NCBI GenBank assembly: GCA_028689145.1
Contig: JAQTWT010000004.1
Location: 8,323-72,322, forward strand
From: Gallionella sp.
GTDB taxonomy: Bacteria; Pseudomonadota; Gammaproteobacteria; Burkholderiales; Gallionellaceae
Direction: 5' to 3'
Length of the DNA stretch: 64,000 nt
Positions 17,910 through 28,178 of this stretch are shown here, one piece after another. The position numbers and the translations under genes are program-made. Below the pieces are notes generated by a model that saw only the letters and a list, made by a program, of their open reading frames with translations, made no database searches and was not told the origin of the DNA. Numbering within the stretch: position 1 is the stretch's first letter; each line of letters starts with the position of its first letter.

Positions 17910-18218
17910 ATGCGGGTGATTGCCAAGAGCGCATTGGTCAAGTTTTGGAGTCAGCCGGAATATGCGGATTCGAAAGGCGCTTTGCAAAGCTGGTACGATG
18001 AGACGATCAAGGCAAGCTGGACGACCCCGCAGGACATCAAGGATCAGTATCGCAGTGCGAGTATTTGCGGCAATCACCGGGTGGTATTTAATATTGCCGG
18101 GAATAAATACCGCCTGATTGTGGAAATGCAATATCGGGTTGGGATCGTGTGGGTGAAGTTCGTTGGAACCCATGCCCAATACGCTAGAATTAACGCGGAG
18201 ACGGTCAATGAATATTAA
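17910..18218 (+). CDS. higB: HigB-type mRNA interferase toxin
   Basis: A 102-residue RelE-superfamily toxin of the HigB group: MRVIAKSALVKFW, AGALQSWYDETIKASW-like SKGALQSWYDETIKASWTTP, the core GNHRVVFNIAGNKYRLIV, and the C-terminal WVKFVGTHAQYARINAETV. Family members cleave mRNA on the ribosome. The start at 17910 follows GGGAGG. The gene precedes its antitoxin, the order typical of higBA, and overlaps it by 11 bp. Confidence 0.9.
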   Translation: MRVIAKSALVKFWSQPEYADSKGALQSWYDETIKASWTTPQDIKDQYRSASICGNHRVVFNIAGNKYRLIVEMQYRVGIVWVKFVGTHAQYARINAETVNEY

Positions 18219-18564
18219 GCCAATCAGAAATGGCGACGATTTGCGCGCCGCATTCAAGCGGCTGGATCTGGTGTATCAGGCGCAAGATGGAACGCCGGAA
18301 GCGGACGAGATGGAAATTCTTGTCACGCTCATCGAGGCCTATGAACACAAGCATTTTCCGATCGGCGTGGTCGATCCGGTCGAAGCCATCAAATTCAGAA
18401 TGGAACAGCAGGGGCTGACGCAAAAAGATCTTGAGCAGTACATCGGCTCCAGCGGCCGTGTTTCCGAAGTGTTGAACCACAAGCGCCGGCTCAGTCTGCA
18501 AATGGTGAAGCGGCTGCATGACGGGTTGCACATCCCGTATGAAAGCCTGTTATCCGCTGCATAG
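18208..18564 (+). CDS. higA: HigA-type helix-turn-helix antitoxin
   Basis: A 118-residue protein with an N-terminal toxin-binding region (MNIKPIRNGDDLRAAFKRL) and a C-terminal Xre-like helix-turn-helix (EQQGLTQKDLEQYIGSSGRVSEVLN). It neutralises HigB and represses the shared promoter. ATG at 18208 lies inside the end of higB and has GGAG 7-8 bases upstream. Length and layout are normal for the COG5499 group. Confidence 0.9.
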   Translation: MNIKPIRNGDDLRAAFKRLDLVYQAQDGTPEADEMEILVTLIEAYEHKHFPIGVVDPVEAIKFRMEQQGLTQKDLEQYIGSSGRVSEVLNHKRRLSLQMVKRLHDGLHIPYESLLSAA

Positions 18565-18633
18565 TCGCTGCGGAATTTAGTTTTTTAAAGTGTCGAAGCA
18601 AAAGACCAAAATCAATAATCGGAGAGCATTTAT

Positions 18634-19950
18634 ATGACCAAGCCAGTCCCGTTGAGAGCAATTCCCCAGCACAACATCTTCCGCAAGGGCGATGTCTTCG
18701 TACTGTTCGGCGAACTGTTTGGCCGCGGCTACGCCAACGGCTTGGTGAACGAGGCGCGCAAGGCGGGTATGACCATCATCGGCATCACCGTCGGGCGGCG
18801 CGACGAGAACAACGCGCTGCGCGCGCTGAACGACGAGGAGCTGGCAACCGCCGAGGCCAATTTGGGCGGGCGCATCATCAACGTGCCGCTGATGGCCGGT
18901 TTCGATCTGGATGCCCCTGCGGGCGAACCCACCCCGACCGATCTGCTCGGCGGCATGACGCTGAAAAGCTGGCAGGACGACAAGCTCGACTGGACACAAA
19001 TCGACAAGTGCCGCGCGGTCGGCGTAAAGCGCTTCAAAGATTCCGTCGCCAAAGTGATGGCCGAGTTGGACGGCATGATTCCGGACGGCAGCAACGCGTT
19101 CTTTGCCCACACCATGGCGGGCGGCATCCCCAAGGTCAAGGTATTCCTCGCCATCGCCAACCGTATCTACAAAGGGCGCGGCGAACGCTTCATGTCGTCG
19201 CGCGCGCTGCTCGACAGCGACCTCGGTAAGCTGTGCCTGATGAATTTCGACGAGGTCACCGCCAACACTTTCCAGTACCTGATCGAAGGTAGCGCGGCGA
19301 TCCGCGCGCGGCTGGAAAAGACCGGCGGCCAGGTGCGCTATACCGCCTACGGCTACCACGGCACCGAGATACTCATCAATGGCGACTACCATTGGCAGAC
19401 CTACACCAACTACACCCAGGGTTACGCCAAGATGCGTCTCGAGCGCGTTGCACAGGATGCCTGGGCGCAGGGCATCAAGGCCACGGTGTTCAACTGCCCG
19501 GAAATACGCACCAACTCCTCCGACATCTTCGTCGGTGTCGAACTTTCGCTGTTCCCGTTGCTGAAGGCACTCAAGCAGGAAGGCGGCGGAGCATGGGTAG
19601 AGGAACAGTGGCAGGCCTGCCGCGACACCCTGCAGGAAGGCGCATCGCTGGAAGCACTGCTGCAGAAGATCAGCGACTACAATGCAAGCAGCGTGATGCA
19701 GGCCTACCGCAATTTCGGTGCATGGCCGATGGACAACTCCGCGGAATTGGCCGACCTGATGATCGGCACCTCGGAAGAGATCACCCAGATGCACAAAGAC
19801 CGCAAGGCGCTGGTGACCGACATCCTCAGCGCGCTGGTGCTGGAAGGAACCGGCCCGCTGATGTTCCTCGAGGCATCGAATCCTGCCGCCCCAGTGCTGT
19901 GGCTCAATCACGATGTCATCGCCAAACAGTTGAATTTGATTCACGGGTGA
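18634..19950 (+). CDS. FabMG-like (putative enoyl-ACP reductase) family protein
   Basis: A 438-residue protein. The N-terminal segment KGDVFVLFGELFGRGYANGLV...AGMTIIGITVGRRD looks like the nucleotide-binding part of a Rossmann fold. Further conserved-looking stretches are PDGSNAFFAHTMAGGIPK, KGRGERFMSSRALLDSDLG and YTAYGYHGTEILI. From memory this corresponds to a family annotated as enoyl-ACP reductase FabMG, described from metagenomic triclosan-resistance work; I could not check this. A good ribosome binding site (GGAGAG) precedes the ATG. The next gene starts 36 bp downstream, so an operon with the prenyltransferase is possible. Confidence 0.55.
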   Translation: MTKPVPLRAIPQHNIFRKGDVFVLFGELFGRGYANGLVNEARKAGMTIIGITVGRRDENNALRALNDEELATAEANLGGRIINVPLMAGFDLDAPAGEPTPTDLLGGMTLKSWQDDKLDWTQIDKCRAVGVKRFKDSVAKVMAELDGMIPDGSNAFFAHTMAGGIPKVKVFLAIANRIYKGRGERFMSSRALLDSDLGKLCLMNFDEVTANTFQYLIEGSAAIRARLEKTGGQVRYTAYGYHGTEILINGDYHWQTYTNYTQGYAKMRLERVAQDAWAQGIKATVFNCPEIRTNSSDIFVGVELSLFPLLKALKQEGGGAWVEEQWQACRDTLQEGASLEALLQKISDYNASSVMQAYRNFGAWPMDNSAELADLMIGTSEEITQMHKDRKALVTDILSALVLEGTGPLMFLEASNPAAPVLWLNHDVIAKQLNLIHG

Positions 19951-19986
19951 AATTAGTGGCTGCCGTAGCAGAAATGGATTAATGCG

Positions 19987-20925
19987 ATGCAACCGGTGGA
20001 ACCCACGCTTGAAACCTATGCGAACCCGCTGGCGCGCTATATCGCGGCAACTAGACCGGCGTTTCTCAGCGCCAGTCTGATGTCCAGCCTGATCGGGCTG
20101 GCGATGGCGTGGCATGACGGCATCGCATTTGCCCCGCTACCGGCGGCAGTCACACTAATGTTCGCACTGCTGGCGCATGCCGGGGTAAATGTGTTGAACG
20201 ATTACTACGATGCGCTGAATGGCACCGATGCGCGCAATATCGAGCGGGTGTTTCCATTCACCGGCGGCAGCCGTTTCATACAGAACGGAGTACTAACGCC
20301 GGAACAGACACGCAACTTCGGTTTTGCACTGCTCTTCGGCGTGGTGCTGGCAGGGGTGTGGCTGGTGCTGTGCTCCGCGCCGCAGTTACTGTATATCGGC
20401 CTTGCCGGCCTGTTCATTGGCTGGGCATATTCCGCACCGCCGTTCCGTTTGAACAGCCGAGGGTTGGGCGAGTTATGCGTGGCAGCGGGATTTTTACTGA
20501 TTACCGTGGGGACGGATTTCGTGCAGCGCCGGGGCTTCTCCTCCGCCCCTCTGGTCGCCGGGCTGTCCTATGCATTGCTGGTGACCAATCTGCTATACAT
20601 CAACCAATTTCCGGATCGCTCTGCCGACACGGCATCGGGCAAGCTGCACTGGGTGGCGCGGCTCGAAATTCGGCACGCACGCTGGGGTTATGTGTTGATT
20701 GCCCTGCTGGCGTATGTTTGGTTGCTGCTGGCCGTGCTGGCAGGCCGGTTGCCGCTACCCGCCTGCGTGACCCTGCTGGCCTTGCCGCTCAGCATCCGTG
20801 CGGCGCGACAGCTGTTTCGCCATGCCGCGCAACCGCAGCAGCTGGGTGAGGCGATAAAACTGACCGTCGCCGCGATGTTGCTGCACGGCGGGCTGCTGAC
20901 GTTGGCTTTGTTGATAGCAAAATAA
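19987..20925 (+). CDS. UbiA-family membrane prenyltransferase
   Basis: A 312-residue polytopic membrane protein (about 8-9 helices) with the first Asp-rich prenyl-diphosphate/Mg2+ motif NDYYDALNGTD near residue 77 and a second, INQFPDRSAD, near residue 209. These place it in the UbiA superfamily, closest in look to the MenA/DHNA polyprenyltransferase branch. The acceptor cannot be told: no men or ubi gene is nearby. It lies 36 bp behind the FabMG-like gene and may be cotranscribed. Confidence 0.8.
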   Translation: MQPVEPTLETYANPLARYIAATRPAFLSASLMSSLIGLAMAWHDGIAFAPLPAAVTLMFALLAHAGVNVLNDYYDALNGTDARNIERVFPFTGGSRFIQNGVLTPEQTRNFGFALLFGVVLAGVWLVLCSAPQLLYIGLAGLFIGWAYSAPPFRLNSRGLGELCVAAGFLLITVGTDFVQRRGFSSAPLVAGLSYALLVTNLLYINQFPDRSADTASGKLHWVARLEIRHARWGYVLIALLAYVWLLLAVLAGRLPLPACVTLLALPLSIRAARQLFRHAAQPQQLGEAIKLTVAAMLLHGGLLTLALLIAK

Positions 20926-20979
20926 GAGCTACCGGTTTTATTTTATGGTTCGCAGCCCGTTGCCAAGCTGCGGATTGCT

Positions 20980-21825
20980 TTACCCGCCATTCAAATAAAC
21001 CAGAATATCTTCCTTGCGATCGAGAAATTCCTGGTCGGATATGCCGAAGTGTTTCAGCACATCGTGCTCAAATTGACACCACTCTGTGTTTTTGACGTTC
21101 AAGTGTTCGTCGGCGATGCACTCCGCCATATGTATGATGCCGATCAGGTCGCGGATGGCGGTTTCTTCATCCTCGTCCATCGAGGCAAATACGTCGGTAT
21201 CGTGGTGATACAGAATGGCTTTGCATATGTTGTCATGGAGCATCCAGTTGCGCGTCAACATATGCCCGACCGTGGCGTGACTGGTTGAGAAAGAATCATT
21301 CTCGACATCGCAAAGAGGCTTTCCCGATTGGCATTGAGTCATCACGGTTTCGCGGTACTCGGGAAATTTCAGCATCAGTACCGGGATGCCGCAATCGTGG
21401 AACAAAGTCGCAATGTAAGCATCGTCCTTGGATACCGTCATGAATTTTGCCGCTATTTTTTCCGCAATGGTTGCGGTCAAACTTGAGCGCTCCCAAAATT
21501 TCTCAAAACTTTGCGAGTTACCGCCAACGCTTTGCCGCAGCGCAATATTCTGTACCAGGTTCAGCGTATTTTGCATACCCAGTACGCTAACCGCCTGCAA
21601 AGCGGATGTCACCTTGCTTTTCAAACCGATGAAAGGCGAGTTGGCCAGCTTGAGCAGCGGAGCCACAATGCCGGCATCACCGCTGATCAAATTTGCAAGG
21701 CTGTCTATGCGGGTAGAAGGGCGTTTCGCCTCGCGCATAATATTGGTCAGGGAAGCGGGGCAGGGCGGAATGGTGATTCCCATCAACACCTTTCCGGTGA
21801 TGTCATTCGATAGTTGTGCGTGCAT
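20980..21825 (-). CDS. HDOD domain signalling protein
   Basis: A 281-residue stand-alone HDOD domain: IPPCPASLTNIMREAKRPST at the N-terminus, ANLISGDAGIVAPLLKLANS, ALQAVSVLGMQNTLNLV, and an HD-like TLFHDCGIPVLM near residue 140, then STSHATVGHML. HDOD proteins relate to HD phosphohydrolases but usually lack hydrolase activity and act in regulation of motility, stress or c-di-GMP pathways. No effector domain is attached. It is monocistronic by context. Confidence 0.85.
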   Translation of the reverse strand: MHAQLSNDITGKVLMGITIPPCPASLTNIMREAKRPSTRIDSLANLISGDAGIVAPLLKLANSPFIGLKSKVTSALQAVSVLGMQNTLNLVQNIALRQSVGGNSQSFEKFWERSSLTATIAEKIAAKFMTVSKDDAYIATLFHDCGIPVLMLKFPEYRETVMTQCQSGKPLCDVENDSFSTSHATVGHMLTRNWMLHDNICKAILYHHDTDVFASMDEDEETAIRDLIGIIHMAECIADEHLNVKNTEWCQFEHDVLKHFGISDQEFLDRKEDILVYLNGG

Positions 21826-22031
21826 TTTTATAATCTCCCGTAATGATCGTCAGGGTCTGCCTTATAGCTGCAACAGGGAGTGAACAGTAATGCGTTTTTT
21901 TACAAAATCATATATGTCTAAATATCTATATATTCCGGCCTAGTGACCAGCACAAATAGCGTATCTACTCCGTTCGGTCTAAGCATGTCGAAGGCTTGAA
22001 TGTTCGTGGGGACTTGATTTCAGGTCAGACA

Positions 22032-22061
22032 GTAGCCCGGATGCAGCGTAGCGGAATCCGG
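22032..22061. repeat. Dispersed intergenic repeat (GTAGCCCGGATGCAGCG type)
   Basis: An imperfect palindrome CCGGATGCAGCGTAGCGGAATCCGG-like (arms CCGGAT / ATCCGG) of a kind scattered in many proteobacterial genomes. It lies just beyond the stop of the YgjP-like gene. A decayed copy of the TTCGGTCTAAGCATGTCGAA type lies upstream near 21970. Confidence 0.55.
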
Positions 22062-22067
22062 AGCAGC

Positions 22068-22604
22068 CTAAACCCCGTCCTCAACACCCGCCCACAGCAC
22101 CACCCCGCCCGCATCGAGATAGGTCAGGTAAGCGCGCAGCTCAAACTCTAACTGCGCATAATCGGGTTCCATATAGCGGCAGAGCTGATAAAAAGCCTTG
22201 TTGTGACCGAGTTCCTTCAGGTGTGCCAGTTCGTGAACCACGATCATGCGCAAAAATTCCGGCGGCATCTCTTTGAACATTACCGCGACGCGAATCTCAC
22301 GTTTTGCGATGAGATTCGAACCCTGCACCCGCGAGATGCGGGTATGCGTGCCCAGCGCATTCCTGATGACATGCAACTTGTTGTCGAACGCCACCCTGCT
22401 CAGTTGCCCGGCATTGCGCAAATATTCGTTTTTGAGTTCCTGCGCGTAGTCATACAGCGCCTTGTCGGTGCGCACCGTGTGCGCCAGCGGATACTTCTGG
22501 CGCAACATACCGGCCAGCCTATTCTGCTCGATCAGCCGCTGTACCTGTTCAGCCTGTGCGGCTGGGTAGCCGGCAAGATAATTCGGCGACGGTTTGGGGT
22601 GCAT
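22068..22604 (-). CDS. YgjP-like (SprT/M48-type) zinc metallopeptidase family protein
   Basis: A 178-residue cytoplasmic protein with the zincin motif HELAHLKELGHNKAF (HExxH near residue 120 with a third His ligand five residues on), typical of the YgjP/DUF45 family. An ISRVQGSNLIAKREIRVAVMF strand pattern precedes it. The start at 22604 (MHPKPSP) is chosen because homologues rarely have the extra 20 residues of the longer frame. Targets are unknown. The next gene on the strand, smpB, lies 290 bp upstream. Confidence 0.75.
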   Translation of the reverse strand: MHPKPSPNYLAGYPAAQAEQVQRLIEQNRLAGMLRQKYPLAHTVRTDKALYDYAQELKNEYLRNAGQLSRVAFDNKLHVIRNALGTHTRISRVQGSNLIAKREIRVAVMFKEMPPEFLRMIVVHELAHLKELGHNKAFYQLCRYMEPDYAQLEFELRAYLTYLDAGGVVLWAGVEDGV

Positions 22605-22892
22605 GGAGAAATGGACGAAAGGAGAGTGGTGCGGTGCAAAAAAACTATTGTGATGCAGCTCCAATAGTTGCCAATAGTTCTATGCCGTACAGATTCTGTA
22701 TTTTGGCAGGATGTTGTAAACCACGTTGAAGCGGTGCGCAGAGATGGCATCGTGAAAATTTTCCATGAGCTTTCCTTCGTTGCCAGAAAACATGACATCT
22801 ACAAAGTGCAAGTTTGGATGCTGCGATAAATCTGCCTCAAGAACAATATGCCAAACGGCCAATTTGTGTCCCATATTGGGTCTTGTGCATGA

Positions 22893-23342
22893 CTAGCGGC
22901 GCTCCTTTTTCATCGCCTGTGCGGCTTCGCGCTTGGAATCCTTTTCCTTTTCGGTGGCGCGCTTGTCGTGCTGCTTCTTGCCCTTGGCTAGCCCAATCTC
23001 CAGTTTGACGCGACCGCCTTTGTAGTGCATATCCAGCGGCATCAGGGTGTAGCCGGCGCGTTGCACCTTGCCGATGATCTTGTCGATTTCCGACTTGTGT
23101 AGCAACAGCTTGCGGGTGCGCACCGGGTCGGGATGGATATGCGTGGAAGCATTGAGCAGCGGGCTGATATGCGAGCCGAACAGGTACAGTGCGCCGTCTT
23201 TTACGGTGACGTAGGCTTCCTTGAGTTGCGCCCGTCCGGCGCGGATTGCTTTGACTTCCCAGCCTTCCAGCATAATGCCGGCTTCATATTTATCTTCGAT
23301 GAAGTATTCGTGGAAAGCCTTTTTATTCTGGATAATACTCAT
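22893..23342 (-). CDS. smpB: SsrA-binding protein SmpB
   Basis: A 149-residue OB-fold protein that carries tmRNA to stalled ribosomes for trans-translation. Signatures seen are [39 protein letters not shown], and the basic C-terminal tail [19 protein letters not shown], which inserts into the mRNA channel. ATG at 23342 gives the standard N-terminus MSIIQNKKA. The tmRNA gene (ssrA) was not seen in the window. ratA and rnfH are divergently arranged 190 bp away, a common proteobacterial arrangement. Confidence 0.97.
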   Translation of the reverse strand: MSIIQNKKAFHEYFIEDKYEAGIMLEGWEVKAIRAGRAQLKEAYVTVKDGALYLFGSHISPLLNASTHIHPDPVRTRKLLLHKSEIDKIIGKVQRAGYTLMPLDMHYKGGRVKLEIGLAKGKKQHDKRATEKEKDSKREAAQAMKKERR

Positions 23343-23534
23343 ATTTCCAATCCAATTTCTTCGGTGAAACGGCGTTGATTTCCTCGCTCGCTCCTGGTCG
23401 TGCTGCAGCACTGCCTGCCTCGTTCGCTCGTCATCGCCTTGTTTGACCTTCGAAATAGAATTGGAAACAGGTGAGTTTTGCGGTGTGTTCGGCTATTCTA
23501 CCAGCCTTTGGTTTTGCAGCTTCAAGACAGACTA

Positions 23535-23972
23535 ATGGCGTTAGTGGAAAAAACGGTACTGGTTCCGCACAGCGCGGAGCAGATGTTCAATCTGGTGGAT
23601 CGCGTGGAAGATTACCCGCAGTTCCTGCCGTGGTGCGGTGGGGCGAGTGTGACCCCGCTGAATGACCGGACGGTGCATGCCACGGTGCATATCGATTACC
23701 ACCATATCAGGCAGCATTTCACCACCGAGAACGTGCGCACGCCGCCGCACCAGATCGACCTGACTTTGCAGCACGGGCCGTTCCGCCATCTGGACGGCCA
23801 TTGGCGGTTTATCCCGCTGAACGATTCAGCCTGTAAAATAGAATTCCGGTTGCACTACGAGTTTTCCAGCAAGCTGCTGGAAAAGCTGGTCGGGCCGGTG
23901 TTTCATTACATTACCAACAGTTTTGTGGATGCTTTCATCCAGCGCGCGGAAAAGGTTTATACCAACCCATGA
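23535..23972 (+). CDS. ratA: RatA/COQ10-like START-domain protein
   Basis: A 145-residue START-like protein, beginning MALVEKTVLVPHSAEQMFNL with DYPQFLPWCGGA, as in E. coli RatA (YfjG) and the COQ10 family. It is described as a ribosome-association toxin and as a ubiquinone-binding chaperone. The chosen start at 23535 removes a non-homologous 19-residue extension. The stop overlaps the start of rnfH by 4 bp (ATGA). Confidence 0.9.
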   Translation: MALVEKTVLVPHSAEQMFNLVDRVEDYPQFLPWCGGASVTPLNDRTVHATVHIDYHHIRQHFTTENVRTPPHQIDLTLQHGPFRHLDGHWRFIPLNDSACKIEFRLHYEFSSKLLEKLVGPVFHYITNSFVDAFIQRAEKVYTNP

Positions 23973-24286
23973 GCACGATCACTATCGAAGCGGTGTATGC
24001 GCTGCCCGACGAGCAAATGCTGTTCAGGCAATCCGTGCCGGAAGGGGCAACGGTTGCGCAGGCCATCAAGCTGTGCGGCATACTGGAAAAGTATCCCGAA
24101 ATCGACCTGACGGCCAACAAGCTGGGTATCTTCGGCAAGCTGAGCCGGGCCGACACCGTGCTACGCGACCGGGATCGCATCGAAATTTACCGCCCGTTGC
24201 TGGCCGACCCGAAGGAAGTCCGCCGCAAGCGCGCCGGACAGGGGAAGGGGATGAAGAAGGGCGATAGTGGCGTTGTTGAAACATGA
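23969..24286 (+). CDS. rnfH: RnfH family (ubiquitin-fold) protein
   Basis: A 105-residue beta-grasp protein: ITIEAVYALPDEQMLFRQSV, EGATVAQAIKLCGIL, NKLGIFGKLSR, and DRIEIYRPLLADPKEVRRKRA, the RnfH/RatB signature. It is coupled to ratA by an ATGA overlap, as in many Proteobacteria. The function is unclear; the family was named for proximity to rnf genes, which are absent here. The basic C-terminus is typical. Confidence 0.92.
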   Translation: MSTITIEAVYALPDEQMLFRQSVPEGATVAQAIKLCGILEKYPEIDLTANKLGIFGKLSRADTVLRDRDRIEIYRPLLADPKEVRRKRAGQGKGMKKGDSGVVET

Positions 24287-24415
24287 AGGGAGTCCAGCAG
24301 TTCTTGCCGGGTTGGTGGCTGGCGCAGTGTGGATTTTCTATATTTGCCAGCGCATAGGTAAAAAGTAACAAGCCAGACATGGGGGAGACTTGCTCCCCGA
24401 GATTTTAGGTTCTCT

Positions 24416-25455
<1,040 letters not shown>

Positions 25456-25611
25456 TCAGTAGTTATTCGCCTTGGTATGCCTGAAGATGGGTGGCGAATT
25501 GCAAGCCGGTTAAGTGATGCCTGATCTTAGGGACGGACAAGTAATTGGCAATTAGAATTAAACGGCTCCGGCTTCGCATGGCCCTTATCGGCCAGTCCAC
25601 CGGCTCTCCCG

Positions 25612-28056
25612 CTACCGCGCAACCAATAAAGCGGCAAATTCTTCACAGGGTATAGGCATGCTGAACAGATATCCCTGATAGAGCATGCAGCCATTCGCCT
25701 CAAGAAAATCGCGTTGTTCAGTCGTTTCCACGCCTTCGGCGATCACTTCCATGCCCAGATTGTTTGACATGCCGATGATGGTTTGAATGATGGTCGCATC
25801 GGAAGCTTTGCTGCCGATGTGGCGCACGAACGACTGGTCAATCTTGAGTTGGTCGAGCGGCAGTCTGGTCAGGTAAGCCAGCGACGAATAGCCGGTGCCA
25901 AAATCATCCATGGAGAAACGGATGCCGATTTTTCTAAGTGCCAGCATCTTGGCGATGGTGTCGTCAACATTGTCGAGCACAATACTCTCGGTCAGTTCAA
26001 GCTTGAGGCGCAACGGGTTAATGCCGGTCCGTTCGATGATTTCGCTTACCTGCGCGACGAAATCCGCCTGACGGAACTGCCTCCCGCTGACGTTGACGGC
26101 AAGCTGCAAATCGCGGGTAAGCGGGTCTGCTTCCCATATTTTGAGTTGCTCGCAGGCGCTTTCCAGCACCCAATGGCCGATCGGCAGGATCAGCCCGGTT
26201 TCTTCCGCCAGCGGGATGAATTGCAGCGGAGAAATCAAGCCGCGCTCCGGATGAATCCAGCGCAGCAAAACTTCAGCGCCCAGAATATCCCCGTCGTGGT
26301 TGACCTGCATCTGGTAATAAAGCCGGAATTCCTGCTTGCGCAACGCCTCGCGCAGCCCGCCTTCAAGCTGGGCGCGAACTTCCAGTTCCTCCTGCATCAC
26401 GGGATCGAAGAAGCGCAAGGTGTTGCGGCCGGATTTCTTGGCCTGATACATGGCCGTATCGGCCTGTTTAAGCAACTCGTCAAGATTGTCATTGTGGTTG
26501 ATGAACAGGGTGATGCCCATGCTCGATGAGCTATGAAACTCGTTTCCGTCCAACAAGTAGGGCTGACTGAGCGCGTCCAGCACTTTCTCTCCCACGCCCC
26601 GCGCCTGCACCGCAGCTTGCCCGCTTTCTTCGCTCAAACCTTCCAGCAACAGCACAAACTCGTCCCCGCCGAAACGCGACAGGGTATCGCCCTCGCGCAC
26701 GCAGGACTGCAGGCGTTTGGCCACTTCAACCAGCAGCAAGTCCCCGACACCGTGCCCTTTGGTGTCGTTCAGGGTCTTGAAGTTATCCAGATCGAGGAAC
26801 AGCAGCGCGCAACTGGTATGGTTGCGCGCACTGGTGGCCACCGACTGCCGCAGGCGGTCAAGCAACAGGCGCCGGTTGGGCAATTGGCAGAGCGGGTCAT
26901 AAAAAGCGAGATTGTGGATTTCATTTTCCGCCTGTTTGCGTTCGGTAAAGTCGATAAACGCACCGACGTAATTCGTTACCTTGCCGTCATCGCCGACAAC
27001 GGCGGTAATGTTCAACCACTCCGGGTAAACCTCCCCGTTTTTGCGCCGGTTCCATACTTCACCTTGCCAGCTATTTTCGTTCTTCAGACTTGCCCACATA
27101 CGCCTGAAGAACTCCTCGTCGTGGCGATCAGACTTGAGCATGGAAGGAGTTTTGCCGATGGCTTCTTCGGCACTGTAGCCGGTTAGCCGGGTGAACGCCT
27201 GATTGACCCGGATAATCGTCGCATGCTCATCGGTCACCATCATGCCTTCTTCGGTCTCGAAAGCGATGGCGGCGATACGCAAAGCGGCTTCGCGCTCTTC
27301 CTGCACCGACATCATCTTATTGAACACATGCGCCATATCGGCAATGTCCTTCGGCCCGCCTGGTTCGGCCCGCACCTGTGATTCGCCCATTTTTGCGCGC
27401 CTCATGCTGTCCGACAACTGGTTGAGCGGTTGCGTGATGGTGCGGGTAAGGAAGCGGATCAGGAACAGGAATAGCAGCGCGAAAGAAAACGATGTAACCA
27501 GATTCGAGATAAAAATGCCGGAGGTCGAGCGGGTTAGCGCCTCCTTGCTCAACACCACCGATACCTGGCCGAGCAATTCCGGGGAAACCGCTTCGCTGAA
27601 CGGCGATTCAGCGGACGGCTGCGAATAGACCGGCGCGCCAAAATGCCACGCCTTGCTGTTTTCCGCATTGAGCATGGCGGCGGCTTGCAACCCCCCAGTG
27701 TGTTCCTCCTGTCCGCGGAATTCACCGATATTGATGTTGCCGCGTGCCAGCAACACATGCCCGTTGGCATGGCGTATCTCCACACCGACCACCCCGGGGA
27801 AAGCCATGGTGACATTCACCGCCTCGGATGCATTGTCTGGCGAAGCATAAATTAGCGCCAGTGAACTTTGGTGCGCCAGATTCTCGGTGATGCGCTGACC
27901 CTGCTCGATAAGATCACGGCGCGCCCGCTCGTTACCCTGCCACGATCCCACAACAGATGAAAATAATGCCAAAAAGAGAATGCCGAGCGTAACCGTGATA
28001 CCGAGCTGGCGCTGGAAGGTGAGTTTTTGGAAAAATGCGGAAAACATTTTGTTCAT
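25612..28056 (-). CDS. Membrane-bound PAS-GGDEF-EAL protein (c-di-GMP turnover)
   Basis: The 814 residues comprise a membrane helix (about 18-38), an extracytoplasmic CHASE8-like sensor region (about 40-180), a second helix (about 183-205), HAMP (about 205-255), PAS (about 262-378), GGDEF with an intact RFGGDEF motif (about 385-545) and EAL with EVLLRW plus DDFGTGYSS and KIDQSFV (about 560-810). Both catalytic domains look competent, so it could make and break c-di-GMP. The gene for a periplasmic binding protein ends 122 bp upstream on the same strand, which suggests a ligand-sensing pair. Confidence 0.93.
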   Translation of the reverse strand: MNKMFSAFFQKLTFQRQLGITVTLGILFLALFSSVVGSWQGNERARRDLIEQGQRITENLAHQSSLALIYASPDNASEAVNVTMAFPGVVGVEIRHANGHVLLARGNINIGEFRGQEEHTGGLQAAAMLNAENSKAWHFGAPVYSQPSAESPFSEAVSPELLGQVSVVLSKEALTRSTSGIFISNLVTSFSFALLFLFLIRFLTRTITQPLNQLSDSMRRAKMGESQVRAEPGGPKDIADMAHVFNKMMSVQEEREAALRIAAIAFETEEGMMVTDEHATIIRVNQAFTRLTGYSAEEAIGKTPSMLKSDRHDEEFFRRMWASLKNENSWQGEVWNRRKNGEVYPEWLNITAVVGDDGKVTNYVGAFIDFTERKQAENEIHNLAFYDPLCQLPNRRLLLDRLRQSVATSARNHTSCALLFLDLDNFKTLNDTKGHGVGDLLLVEVAKRLQSCVREGDTLSRFGGDEFVLLLEGLSEESGQAAVQARGVGEKVLDALSQPYLLDGNEFHSSSSMGITLFINHNDNLDELLKQADTAMYQAKKSGRNTLRFFDPVMQEELEVRAQLEGGLREALRKQEFRLYYQMQVNHDGDILGAEVLLRWIHPERGLISPLQFIPLAEETGLILPIGHWVLESACEQLKIWEADPLTRDLQLAVNVSGRQFRQADFVAQVSEIIERTGINPLRLKLELTESIVLDNVDDTIAKMLALRKIGIRFSMDDFGTGYSSLAYLTRLPLDQLKIDQSFVRHIGSKASDATIIQTIIGMSNNLGMEVIAEGVETTEQRDFLEANGCMLYQGYLFSMPIPCEEFAALLVAR

Positions 28057-28081
28057 ACTAGATTCCGCAGTTGTGGGGTTC

Positions 28082-28139
28082 GTAGGTGCGAATTTATTCG
28101 CACGCTCAGCCGATTATGTGCGAATGAATTCGCACCTAC
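28082..28139. repeat. Long palindrome between the binding-protein and GGDEF/EAL genes
   Basis: Arms 28082-28103 and 28118-28139 (GTAGGTGCGAAT...) are 22 nt with one mismatch. The hairpin could attenuate transcription into the GGDEF/EAL gene. Confidence 0.8.
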
Positions 28140-28178
28140 CACCCCATCAATTTTTTTTAGGTTCATCATTGGCGCGCC

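Noticed and set aside
18577-20115. A 512-codon open frame antisense to the FabMG-like gene
   Set aside because: The plus-strand gene has a ribosome binding site and coherent protein features; the antisense product is a shadow.
22680-22874. Small minus-strand frame (64 codons) between the YgjP-like gene and smpB
   Set aside because: No ribosome binding site or family recognised; could be a gene fragment but cannot be supported.
22893-23342. tmRNA gene next to smpB
   Set aside because: No tRNA-like acceptor arms or tag reading frame were recognised within the flanking intergenic sequence.
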